From: Platynereis dumerilii | Taxonomy: Eukaryota; Annelida; Polychaeta; Phyllodocida; Nereididae | Length of the DNA: 64,000 bases | Assembly: GCA_026936325.1 (NCBI GenBank) | Contig: JAPTHN010000011.1 | Span: forward strand, 37,234,629 to 37,298,628 | Direction: 5' to 3' | Shown: one piece after another, positions 25,801 to 31,789 of the stretch | Numbering within the stretch: position 1 is the first letter of the stretch | Layout of the letters: each line of letters opens with the position of its first letter | Notes under the pieces: generated by a model | Databases searched by the model: none | What the model was told of the DNA's origin: nothing | The model's input: only the letters and a program-made list of their open reading frames with translations | Position numbers and translations under genes: made by a program

Positions 25801-28800
25801 CAGTGCCCGATTTTGGTGTGTGGAGGCCCCTGTGCTGAGATGTCGTGGGGGCCCCTAAAATCCATCATGATGGGACTGTTAAATCCAAACTGAGGTATAC
25901 CCATGAAATTTGGCTTAATCGACAAAATACTAAGCCTAATGCACTATTGTGTTAACAATTGTTTATAGAGATGAGTTAGGCCTACCTAGGTTTTCCAATT
26001 TGTTTATATTAATGTTGGTAATCCAGAAAGAGAAGAGCTACTGTCAATACAAACTCTGCCATATGTAGAAAACAATTAAACTTGGCACTTTCCAGAAAAA
26101 ACCCAGTTTCAGAAGTATTTTTTAGTACCGGCAAAACAAACTTGACATCTGAAAAGTTTATTCATCACATCACAACGTGCAGTATCAATCTATTGAAGGT
26201 CAATTATAGGTTTATATTTGGCTCCTGAAAATGTTTGTAAAATTGTGTTTAAAATCTTGTTATGATTGTCAATTTAAGATGAATTGAGAGAAGGGCCACT
26301 GATTGGGAGAAGGGCCCCTGATTAGGAGAAGGGCCCCTGATTGGGAGAGGGGCCCCTAATTGGGGAGGGGCCCCGGATTAGGAGAGGGCGTCCCATTCCT
26401 GCACGAGGCCCCTCTCTTGATTCTTTCCATCCCTCTCCCCACTAGGGCCCCTCTCACAATTATGAGCCCACAGCCTCAATAAGGGGCCCCTCTAAATCAG
26501 CCCTTCTCCTAATCAGGGGCCCCTCTCAATCAGCCCCTTTCCCAGTCAGGGGCCCCTCTCCCAATCAGGGGCCCCTAATTGTAGGAGGGGTTTCTAATTG
26601 AGAGAGGGGGCCCTAATCGGGAGAGGGGCACTAATCGGGAGATGGATTCCCTAAAAAGCAGAAGGGTTGCCTAATTGGGAGATGGGACCTCTTTTTGGTG
26701 AAGCGGGCTCTAATCTGGAGAGGGCCCTTATAGGACAGGGGGCCCTAATTTGGTGAAGGGGGCCCTTATCTGGAAAGGTCTCCTTATCAGGACAGGGGGT
26801 CCCTAATTTGGAAAAGGGGGACCTAATCGGGAGAGGGGGCCCTAATTGGGAGAGGGCCCCCAATTGGGAATGGGGGCCCCTAATTGGGAGGGGGTCCTAG
26901 TTGGGAAAAGGGCTCCTAATTGGCAGGAGGGAACGCTTATTGGTAGAGGGGGCCCCTATTCTTGGAGAGTGACCCTGATATATAAAACCACAATTCTCTC
27001 ATGCATGTGGCAATACCTGCAAGATTATCTTTTCAGAGCAGTGACATTTTTTTCGCAAAAAAAAAAACCCTGAATTTTACAATACTATCAGCTTAACCAT
27101 CCACATGCTAAATAGTTGCTATAAGCAGGTTATCGCTGTCAGCTTCATTCGCACAAAATTTTTTAATGATTTCGCGCAATATTTGCGCGCGAGCAGTTTA
27201 TTTAGAAATGTGGGGGCCCCCTCAAATGTGGGGGCCCTGTGCTGCAGCACATTTAGCACATTCCTAAATCGGGCACTGCTCAGTTATCGTTATTGGTCAT
27301 TCTAGGTGGGACAGCTCATCATCAGTGTTACCACAAGGTCTCATTTATGAAGGAGTCAGCGATGAACCACAACAAGTGAGTGATTAGCCATGATTCATTT
27401 GGGCCATGAAATGCATTTGAAATTACCTTAAGATTTTTAATAAAATCTTTAATTTTGAAACAGGTTTCTGGAGGAAGTGCAGCACAAAGCAGTACCCTAG
27501 CCACTTTTGATGCCACCTTGGGAATTTCTCATAATTCGAGTAAGTCAACTCAAACTTGTAGTCTTGATGTTCTGTTACATGTAATTCCGAGATTAGAAAA
27601 CCTAGGCAAAGTATTGCTCCTCAGCCAAAAAAATTACTGACCAATGCCAGAGCGGAAGACAAGCGAGAATCAGCATAAGGATCCACAATGAAAACCAAGC
27701 TCACCTGGGGCAACTTAAGCTAGAAATATGGTGTCAGATTAAAAGCGCAATGTAATACAATAATCTGTCAGGGTAACTCAGATGTGACCTGGCTCATGAC
27801 CACAGGCATATTTGTGCCGGCATTTCTGTCTGTTGCTTTAATAACTATTAATCAGCACAACGAACGCAGCGTTACTCTTTACTCTTCTAATTTACAGAAC
27901 AGCAGCGATTTCTTGACAATGCCCTTACGCACATGCCAACTCTACATCGAGAATTCATTTTGGCTCTCAGAAGAGCCCCTTCGTTGCGTGATTTTGGTAG
28001 GTTGAGACTTGAGAACACAAGCAGTTACCATAAAATATTTTTTTTAAATCTAAAAAGAAAATGTATTTCTATTTTATTCACAATTTCAATTTCATCCTAA
28101 CAGTGGAATCAAGCAAGGACCCAGATCTCACCTGTGCCTACAACAAGGCAGTCACAGCCATAGCCAGTTTCAGGACCTACCACATCATTCTAGCTGCAAG
28201 GTAATATAGCGATTAGGAGCAAAAGATGTCAGAGAGCAGATGATGTACCTTAGGATAATAAGAGGCAGATGATATTGTGTCTGAGGATGTCAGAAACAGA
28301 TGGTATTGTAGGTGAGGATTACAAGAAGCAGATGATACTGTTCTATACATCAAAGAATGATAGGAAGTTATTATTTTACTGATATCAATTATCAAATCTG
28401 AGAATGTTAGATAGCAGAAAACATTTGATGTTAGGAAGATTATATCCAATCTGTGGGTGTTAGGAAGCATAAGAAAATACATCATATCTAAGCATTAGGC
28501 CTACAGAAAGCAGATGGCATTGTATCTGAGGATGCATGAGAACAGATGATATTGTATGTTGAGATACTAAGAAGCAAATGACGGTCAGGTCATTATGGGG
28601 GAGAGGGGATTCAAAAGTAAAATTGGGGACATAAAACCCCATACAGAGTCTTGCAAATATATTGTGTCTCAGGATACAATGTATCAGACAGAAGAAAAAC
28701 TGTTGACTATGGTACAAGTGGTGCGGATACTAAAATCGAAGCAGATGACGTTGGTCCGAGGATATCATAAGATGCTTTAAAAGTTGTGAAGGGTCATAAG

Positions 28801-31491
28801 ACATCTGGGGAAAGAAGATGCAAAAGGTGGAGAATGTCTCACTGCAATGTATGATAAATTATAGAATGATGTCTGCCTTTTTTACGCGCTTTTTCTCTCC
28901 ATATCACAATGACATGATTATTTCATAAGGCTGTTCACAAATTTGTTGAGTGGGCATAATTTACCACACCTTCTCCTTGCAGGTTCATCACCGTGCCTTC
29001 AAAGAATGCGGAAAGAAACAAGGTCTACGAGAACATTGTGAACAAGGGAACTGGAGGAACAGGCGAGTGTCTTACCAGACAGAAAAATTAATCAAACAAA
29101 ATCGTCCACATAATATATTTTGGCTGGGCCTGTCAACAAGTTGGTGATTGTTCAGATGAGGTTAAGAAGCGCCCTTACAATAGTGATTAGTCTAGTAGCT
29201 TGTCAGATCAGAGACACTAAATCCCGGTCCTAATCTTTTAGTCATAAGAGCGCTTGATTGTGAAACCAACACTGTAAAATTGGAGGCACTGTTTCAGCTC
29301 AATTGATTGAGTGAGATGGTTGCACAAGTTGATAGAGTTAACATAGATTAATGTTTTAAGCTGAGATAACTCAAAATACCGAGCTGAGATAGCTCAAAAT
29401 ACTAAGCTATGTTGACTAAGGTATTCAAGCTGAGAAAACTCAAAACAATGAGCTGTGTTGACTTACAGCTCAAAATATTGAGTTTAGTTGACTTATTGAT
29501 CCAAGCTGACACAAATCAAAATTTTGAGCTGTGTTGACTTATTTTTAGTTGCTTTTGGTTTATATTTGTGTGACCTGTCTCATTTATGAATGTGGGCCGT
29601 AATCCCAAAATATTGTTAGATCTCTCAAGGGGATCCACCCGATCCAGTGTGCTTCATTTTAGCACATCATGGACAGGCCCAAGATGCATTCAACACAGAC
29701 CATTGCATCACAAGTAGATTTAAAAATTAATTTCTTGTGAATAAATCCCAAAGGCCTGTGGCTCATCTGAGTTGGTATACAGTGCTAGAAGCCAATATTT
29801 GAACACACTCTGACTTGGAAATGTTGATTGGCGTGTGTGAAAGCATGCATCTTATTACTCCCACAAATTATAATTTAAGAGAGATAAAAATAAAAAAGTG
29901 TCCAGCTAAAGAGGTGTGCTACTCAGTTTTCTCTGGGATAGTGTAATATAAATGTTCTTTTTTCTTTTAAGTAAATAAATTTGTAAAATAAATGCAGTGT
30001 TATGAGAAGTGCTTGTTATAGATGGCGCTATATGTGGCATGGCTGAGATGTCAAGCTATCTGCAACAACTGAAGCTTTCATGTTTTCACAGCTTAATGTT
30101 ATGATTCGTTTGGACAACTTACAGCATTGAGCTATCATACCTTGACAACTTATAGGATTGAGCCAGTGCGCGCAAAAGACGTCGGACAATCGGCTTTTGC
30201 CGATCGTTTTTACGATTGTCCAACCTGTCTCTGGCTCTGGTCAGACAAAAAATCCGACAGGAGACTGCTGTAGGTATTACAAGAAATCCTCTTGACAATT
30301 AGCAAGCCTTTCATATCGTTGCAGATGGCAATTTGCCTCAAGTAAGTCAATCAGAGTGAATTGCAATTTTGATGTCTTTCTTCCATCTTTGACACCTTTT
30401 GCATGAATTGCAATTCAAGTCCAGGCAGACAGAGGTGTTAAAAGTGACCATTGACCAATCAGGTATTCTAATTTTAATCAACTCAGCAGTAGTATTATTT
30501 CCTTATTTATTAATCTAAGCTAAGGTTATGGAAAATACTAACATCAAACCATGGATCAACATGATAAAGTGCATCATCAATTCAGAAGAAATCTATAATT
30601 CCTCCAATATGGGGCGGAATTAAGAAAAAATATATTAGTCAAGTTTGGACACGTAAAAAAAAATTAAGGACTCTCCAGCAGTGCATACCTCCACCAGCCG
30701 TTTGAAAAATGCGGCCTAAAAAAGTACAGCAGCATGAGAAAAGTGACTTCAAAACACACAAATCATTTCGCAGCAACAACACTCACTGGGATCTATAACA
30801 CAAGACATTGTATTGACAAAATTTTGCTGGGTGCATCAAGTAGAAACCATTTAATAAAACCTGGAAGAGATTGGTTTGTCTGACCAAGATGAAAATTGTC
30901 TGACCAGAGCTCCAAAGCTGTCAGACAAAATGTCTTACCATATTCGATTTGCATTCGCGTGCACTGGATTGAGCTATCATAGCTTGAAAATTATTAACAT
31001 TCTCAGACAGCTCAAATTATTGCTTCAACACAGTTTTCAAATTTTACAGTGAATGGTTCTGAGGTTGTGGGTTTAAATCCCACTCCTGAATTCAATTCTT
31101 TCAATCGCAAGTCCTGGAGAGGGCAATGTAGTGCATATTTCCTTTGAGTATATTTCAAGTATGGATCAGCCGCCTGGAGTGGACCAGACAAGACGCCATA
31201 CGTGACGGAATGCCACACGACGTGACACCTGTGACCTAACAACATGATGCCTCACCTCACCAAGGTGGGGGAGGCATAATAAGCCCCCCCCCCAAAAAAA
31301 AAACATCTCTATCTCTGTTACTCTGCCTACATAGTTTACCTAAAATCAATGTAATTTTTTTAATGAGCTTCTAATAATTGATGTTATGAAATGCAATCTA
31401 TTAATTGAGCTTTAAATTCCGTCATTTTTCAGACTTGATTCCATTCCTCAAGAATGTGCGAGACACAACCAATACCAGGATTGTAAGCTGA
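2297..31491 (+). CDS. IDO: Indoleamine 2,3-dioxygenase (IDO), 5'-incomplete and interrupted by a transposon
   Basis: Haem enzyme that opens the indole ring of L-tryptophan to N-formylkynurenine, the first step of the kynurenine pathway; cytosolic in known animals. Exons: 2297-2392, 4903-5013+8793-8841, 9265-9343, 10262-10276, 12368-12467, 24257-24374, 24489-24540, 27306-27375, 27464-27539, 27898-27996, 28104-28200, 28983-29062, 31433-31491. All phases agree and total 1,101 nt (366 aa). About 30 N-terminal residues, expected upstream, were not found. Family marks: LPEYFSPW near the start, PIFNYVTLCLSNWRK, NMDTIVSF, YYNKLRPFLSGW, GLIYEG, GGSAAQSS, the proximal haem-ligand histidine in FRTYH, and KGTGGTDLIPFLK before the stop. 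By memory alignment to human IDO1, R231, Y126 and H346 equivalents are kept, F226 and F227 are Tyr, and S167 is Thr. The 3.77-kb insertion at 5014-8782 may disable this allele. Sure of family; function of this copy is open. Confidence 0.93.
2730..3930 (+). repeat. About 150-bp satellite array, roughly 8 units, in an IDO intron
   Basis: The phrase CATTCTTGAACTGCCCATTG recurs about every 149-153 bases (one unit is 168). Most units contain CCAAGATGGCGGCCATTTTG, a close match to the YY1 consensus, and TATGAAATTTGGTACAGGTA. Apparent ORFs of 80-105 codons here arise only from the repeat. Confidence 0.85.
4005..4185 (+). repeat. tRNA-derived SINE-like fragment
   Basis: An A-box-like GCTCAGTGGTTTAAGC near 4021 and a B-box-like GGTTTTGAATCC near 4069 are spaced as in a tRNA head. 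They are followed by GAGTGAGTGAGTTTGTGTTT and TACGCC, a phrase I associate with abundant invertebrate SINEs. It is not a functional tRNA gene. Confidence 0.5.
4903..5013 (+). CDS. IDO: IDO exon, left half of a transposon-split exon
   Basis: Acceptor TTTCAG at 4897-4902. It encodes LPLLDHTRLKGYRQMRLAFN then QLSFMTNGFVWQDGDEG, matching the IDO block that ends TMAYVW in human IDO1. The family sequence continues without a gap at 8793. The last ten bases, CGATGAAGGG (5004-5013), are the left copy of the target-site duplication. Confidence 0.88.
5029..5162 (+). repeat. 16-bp minisatellite, left terminus of the TIR element
   Basis: About eight units of TTCAGAAGGTCCAATG and the variants TTCAGAAGGTCCATTG and GTCAGAAGGTCCAATG. 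Because 16 is not a multiple of 3, all frames stay open for a distance, which creates spurious ORFs. Confidence 0.9.
5410..5815 (+). repeat. Tandem array A inside the TIR element
   Basis: Repeats of the phrase CTACTTGAACTGGCTACCTG and GCAGTTACCTGGCAGCTACT with an interspersed GCTGGTGACGGGGCCGGAAT block. The same array recurs in the same direction at 7215-7785. Confidence 0.8.
6331..6612. mobile_element. 282-bp MITE nested in the TIR element
   Basis: Perfect 13-bp terminal inverted repeats, AGGGGCCGACCAG and CTGGTCGGCCCCT. The interior is T-tract rich, with several copies of ACAAACTTTTTT. No convincing target duplication was seen. Confidence 0.65.
7215..7785 (+). repeat. Tandem array B inside the TIR element
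   Basis: Direct repeat of the 5410-5815 array, with about 60-bp subunits built from CTACTTGAACTGGCTACCTG. It suggests internal duplication within the element. Confidence 0.8.
7786..8125 (+). repeat. Low-complexity CTGCACTACTCCTATC array
   Basis: Degenerate tandem repeat of units such as CTGCACTGCTCCTATCCTG. It gives ORFs rich in Tyr, Ser and Leu in several frames, which are not genes. Confidence 0.85.
8271..8388. repeat. Perfect-arm palindrome
   Basis: Arm ACAATATTATACAGTTATCG (8271-8290, continuing CACAGCAC) is the exact reverse complement of 8361-8388. A third partial copy sits in the loop near 8306-8330. It is a strong hairpin inside the TIR element. Confidence 0.8.
8462..8560 (+). repeat. 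Possible tRNA-derived SINE head
   Basis: GCATGGCCGAGTGGTCACGG resembles the A-box region of a class II tRNA. No clear B box follows, so only a degraded SINE head can be suggested. Confidence 0.3.
8660..8770 (-). repeat. 16-bp minisatellite, right terminus of the TIR element (inverted)
   Basis: Reverse-complement copies of the 5029-5162 array (GAACATTGGACCTTCT units), about six or seven. Together with the left array it extends the terminal inverted repeats by more than 100 bp. Confidence 0.9.
8793..8841 (+). CDS. IDO: IDO exon, right half of the transposon-split exon
   Basis: Immediately after the right target-duplication copy, the frame reads ISRSLPHQIAIPICAI with donor GTGAGT at 8842 (phase 1). 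This matches the IDO segment LPRNIAVPYCQLSK in human IDO1. Joined to 4903-5013 it gives one 160-nt exon without a gap. No good acceptor near 8775-8797 shares the phase of the donor-like GT at 5015. Confidence 0.85.
9265..9343 (+). CDS. IDO: IDO exon
   Basis: Acceptor after a T-tract (TTTTTTTTTAAG), donor GTGAGT at 9344. It encodes RFLGTKPIFNYVTLCLSNWR then KIDPDG, aligned with the IDO motif [20 protein letters not shown]. The Tyr equivalent to human Y126 and the NW pair are kept. Confidence 0.88.
9407..10082. mobile_element. TA-flanked MITE with a nested CACTGTAAAA element
   Basis: It starts after TA with GAGTAAGATGGGGCAAACCC and ends GATTTCCCCATGCTACCC before TA. The interior holds two direct copies (9590 and 9819) and one inverted copy (about 9950-10024) of a repeat starting CACTGTAAAATTTGAAATTT. 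The same repeat opens the element at 29270. Confidence 0.6.
10262..10276 (+). CDS. IDO: IDO 15-nt microexon
   Basis: ACCACTGCACTACAA lies between a strong acceptor (TTCTTTTTCAG) and a strong donor (GTAAGT). It fits phase 2 on both sides and supplies PLHY, so the protein reads DGPLHYKNMD against NKPLTYENMD in human IDO1. Frame, splice sites and homology all agree. Confidence 0.85.
10360..12210 (+). repeat. T-tract-rich dispersed repeat with a 573-bp tandem duplication
   Basis: The phrase GGATGCTTCAGTCCCGGTCT (or a variant) followed by a GACC..ACGACCG block occurs near 10380, 10757, 11321, 11680 and 12122. The section from about 10454 is repeated at about 11027 (TTGTTGTCCTGCAAAAAGTG). Long T and A runs give spurious Phe/Lys-rich ORFs. 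The family is not recognised. Confidence 0.65.
12368..12467 (+). CDS. IDO: IDO exon
   Basis: Acceptor TTCTTCAG, donor GTATGT at 12468, phase 2 in and 0 out. It encodes NMDTIVSFPGGDSFRFFTVC then TAQVELDAVPGIR, matching NMDVLFSFRDGD in human IDO1. The residue equivalent to S167 is Thr. Confidence 0.9.
12511..12759. mobile_element. 249-bp TA-flanked MITE
   Basis: It starts after TA with GGGTAGTGTGGAGTAAATCT and ends AGATTTCCCCACCTTACCC before TA. The ends are close to those of 9407-10082. Confidence 0.65.
12760..14820. other. IDO intron sequence, mostly featureless
   Basis: No coding signal. A GA-rich simple repeat near 13815-13840 adjoins a short block (13840-13935) which on the minus strand carries AATAAA and could be the 3' end of a retroelement. 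A small inverted-repeat fragment at about 14690-14800 (GTCAAAGTCTTTGATAAATA and its mirror) belongs to the family seen at 42697-43165. Confidence 0.4.
14825..15190 (-). mobile_element. Probable LINE 3' fragment
   Basis: On the minus strand, 15186-15004 reads as a peptide containing RLRSSQNSIIVSIISSDRPY and WKYWRRLLY. This resembles the C-terminus of some LINE ORF2 proteins. It ends in an AT-rich tail with TTTATTTATT-like runs. The clade is uncertain. Confidence 0.4.
16790..17195 (-). repeat. tRNA-derived SINE with (GATA)n tail
   Basis: On the minus strand there is a tRNA-like head with A box TGGCCGAGTGCTC and a canonical B box GGGTTCGAACCCC. A body of about 250 bp follows and ends in (TATC)n at 16793-16885. 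It lies in the spacer of the foldback element. Confidence 0.75.
17427..18362. mobile_element. 936-bp TA-flanked MITE
   Basis: The left end after TA is GGGGGAACGGGGGCACATTG; the right end mirrors it and is followed by TA. The core GGGCACATTGGGAC recurs internally near 17820 and, in both orientations, around 18140-18185. Confidence 0.8.
19020..19315. mobile_element. CAGTGCC-type MITE copy
   Basis: It ends ...GCTACTTACAGACAGCACTG and contains GCAGCCATTTGTATCCACTT, shared with the copies at 21330-21535 and 42697-43165. It is inside the foldback spacer. Confidence 0.5.
21330..21535. mobile_element. Partial CAGTGCC-type MITE
   Basis: Right half of the family: GCAGCCATTTGCATCCCACA, then CACTTACTTACAGGTGGCAC and TGTA. 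It abuts the outer end of the foldback right arm. Confidence 0.5.
21720..24140 (+). mobile_element. LINE with intact 766-codon ORF, 5'-truncated
   Basis: The open frame 21723-24023 begins with the end of an APE endonuclease (MKSDHAALSI, the SDH motif). Reverse transcriptase follows (KSGKAAGWDGVPPGILK, AYIDYVKAYDKVDRN, GVKQGSPTS and the catalytic FMDDTVILA near residue 410). It ends with a Cys/His knuckle, CSCDNSSIQNEDHILRTC, near residue 705. A stop codon at 21717-21719 precedes the frame, so most of the endonuclease is gone. The 3' end has AATAAA at 24121 and an (ACAT)-type tail. FMDD replaces the usual F/YADD. The clade is not assigned. Confidence 0.88.
24257..24374 (+). CDS. IDO: IDO exon
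   Basis: Acceptor TGCCAG, donor GTAAGG at 24375. It encodes ACVDALHAVVKKDRKAAIEA then LRVMQTSVEKMKQSLGDMN, the helix-rich stretch that follows the SAIKVIPTVFKAM region of human IDO1. Phase 0 in, 1 out. Confidence 0.9.
24489..24540 (+). CDS. IDO: IDO exon with substrate-site segment
   Basis: Acceptor TTCTACAG, donor GTACAG. It encodes ELTPEDYYNKLRPFLSG, aligned with NPKAFFSVLRIYLSGW of human IDO1. The Arg equivalent to R231 is present; the two Phe (226 and 227) are both Tyr. Confidence 0.9.
24541..25149. other. IDO intron, unassigned
   Basis: Open frames of 85-87 codons at 24464-24917 extend past exon 24489-24540 but match no family that I recognise. They may be decayed retroelement sequence. 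Confidence 0.3.
25150..25595 (+). mobile_element. Ty3/gypsy-like pol fragment (fossil, broken)
   Basis: A short stretch resembles the region leading into gypsy reverse transcriptase, with IEPVPHKQRKIPYHLKQKAA followed by a conserved Leu-Glu helix and, just beyond, VPKPN. No LTRs, integrase or gag were seen nearby. It is an old, broken fragment. Confidence 0.6.
25801..27278. mobile_element. hAT-type non-autonomous element with perfect 8-bp duplication
   Basis: Ends CAGTGCCCGATTTTGG and CTAAATCGGGCACTG; flanks CTCAGTTA at 25793-25800 and 27279-27286 match exactly. The core is a GC-rich minisatellite (26287-26960) built on GGGGCCCCTAATTGGGAGA, which runs forward, then reversed (about 26400-26580), then forward. 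No transposase was found. Confidence 0.88.
27306..27375 (+). CDS. IDO: IDO exon
   Basis: Acceptor TTCTAG, donor GTGAGT at 27376. It encodes WDSSSSVLPQGLIYEGVSDE then PQQ, matching GWKGNPQLSDGLVYEGF of human IDO1. Confidence 0.9.
27464..27539 (+). CDS. IDO: IDO exon with GGSAAQSS motif
   Basis: Acceptor GAAACAG, donor GTAAGT at 27540. It encodes VSGGSAAQSSTLATFDATLG then ISHNS, the most conserved IDO signature ([20 protein letters not shown] in human IDO1), which forms part of the active-site pocket. Confidence 0.92.
27898..27996 (+). CDS. IDO: IDO exon
   Basis: Acceptor TTTACAG, donor GTAGGT at 27997. It encodes QQRFLDNALTHMPTLHREFI then LALRRAPSLRDF, matching FLQDMRRYMPPAHRNFL in human IDO1. 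Confidence 0.92.
28104..28200 (+). CDS. IDO: IDO exon with haem-ligand histidine
   Basis: Acceptor CCTAACAG, donor GTAATA at 28201. It encodes ESSKDPDLTCAYNKAVTAIA then SFRTYHIILAA. The His in RTYH aligns with the proximal haem ligand H346 of human IDO1. Confidence 0.92.
28215..28790 (+). repeat. Degenerate 30-40-bp minisatellite in an IDO intron
   Basis: Repeats of the phrase GCAGATGATATTGTATCTGA with GGATG spacers and many substitutions. It fills most of the intron between 28200 and 28983. Confidence 0.65.
28983..29062 (+). CDS. IDO: IDO exon ending at a GC donor
   Basis: Acceptor CTTGCAG. It encodes FITVPSKNAERNKVYENIVN then KGTGGT. The only donor that keeps the frame is AACAG followed by GCGAGT at 29063, giving KGTGGTDLIPFLK across the junction. 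A GT donor two bases later would break the frame. Confidence 0.88.
29270..31051. mobile_element. TIR element CACTGTAAAATT with AGCTGAG-type internal repeats
   Basis: Ends CACTGTAAAATTGG and CAAATTTTACAGTG. The left part carries many copies of AGCTGAGATAACTCAAAAT-like units. It is interrupted by the hAT element at 30164-30966. The last 7 bases at each end match the repeats at 9590 and 9819. No clean target duplication was seen. Confidence 0.65.
30164..30966. mobile_element. 803-bp hAT-like element nested in 29270-31051
   Basis: Ends CAGTGCGCGCAAAAG and CATTCGCGTGCACTG. A perfect 8-bp duplication GATTGAGC flanks it at 30156-30163 and 30967-30974. There is no transposase ORF. Confidence 0.85.
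31056..31250 (+). repeat. SINE-like fragment
   Basis: A B-box-like GTGGGTTTAAATCCCACTCC near 31068 is followed by a SINE-like body. The tRNA-like 5' half is missing at the junction with the preceding element. Confidence 0.4.
31433..31491 (+). CDS. IDO: IDO terminal exon
   Basis: Acceptor TTTTTCAG. It encodes LIPFLKNVRDTTNTRIVS and TGA at 31489-31491, matching LMNFLKTVRSTT near the human IDO1 C-terminus, where this motif is diagnostic. Confidence 0.92.
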
Positions 31492-31765
31492 CGGCCTCTG
31501 CCACACACAAAATAAGAAAAAATGGGGTCTCTGCAATGTGTACAGTGATATAACATTGAAGAGGCAGATCATGCACTTATGCTTTTGTGCGGCTTGCGCA
31601 GACATTTAGAGACCAGAAAAAATTTCAGTATTATTTCCTTTCGGACGGATTGTATTATCAAAGTTAGAGAAGCAGATTAAACCTTCATATAATTTATTTA
31701 TTTATACTATATTTCGTGTACTCTAAAATTAAACATGTGTGCTACATGCACATATATATATGCAG

Positions 31766-31771
31766 AATAAA
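31766..31771 (+). promoter_or_regulatory. Putative IDO polyadenylation signal
   Basis: AATAAA, 275 bases after the IDO stop codon, followed by a T-rich stretch. Confidence 0.5.
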
Positions 31772-31789
31772 TTTTTATCTTCTCGTTCG

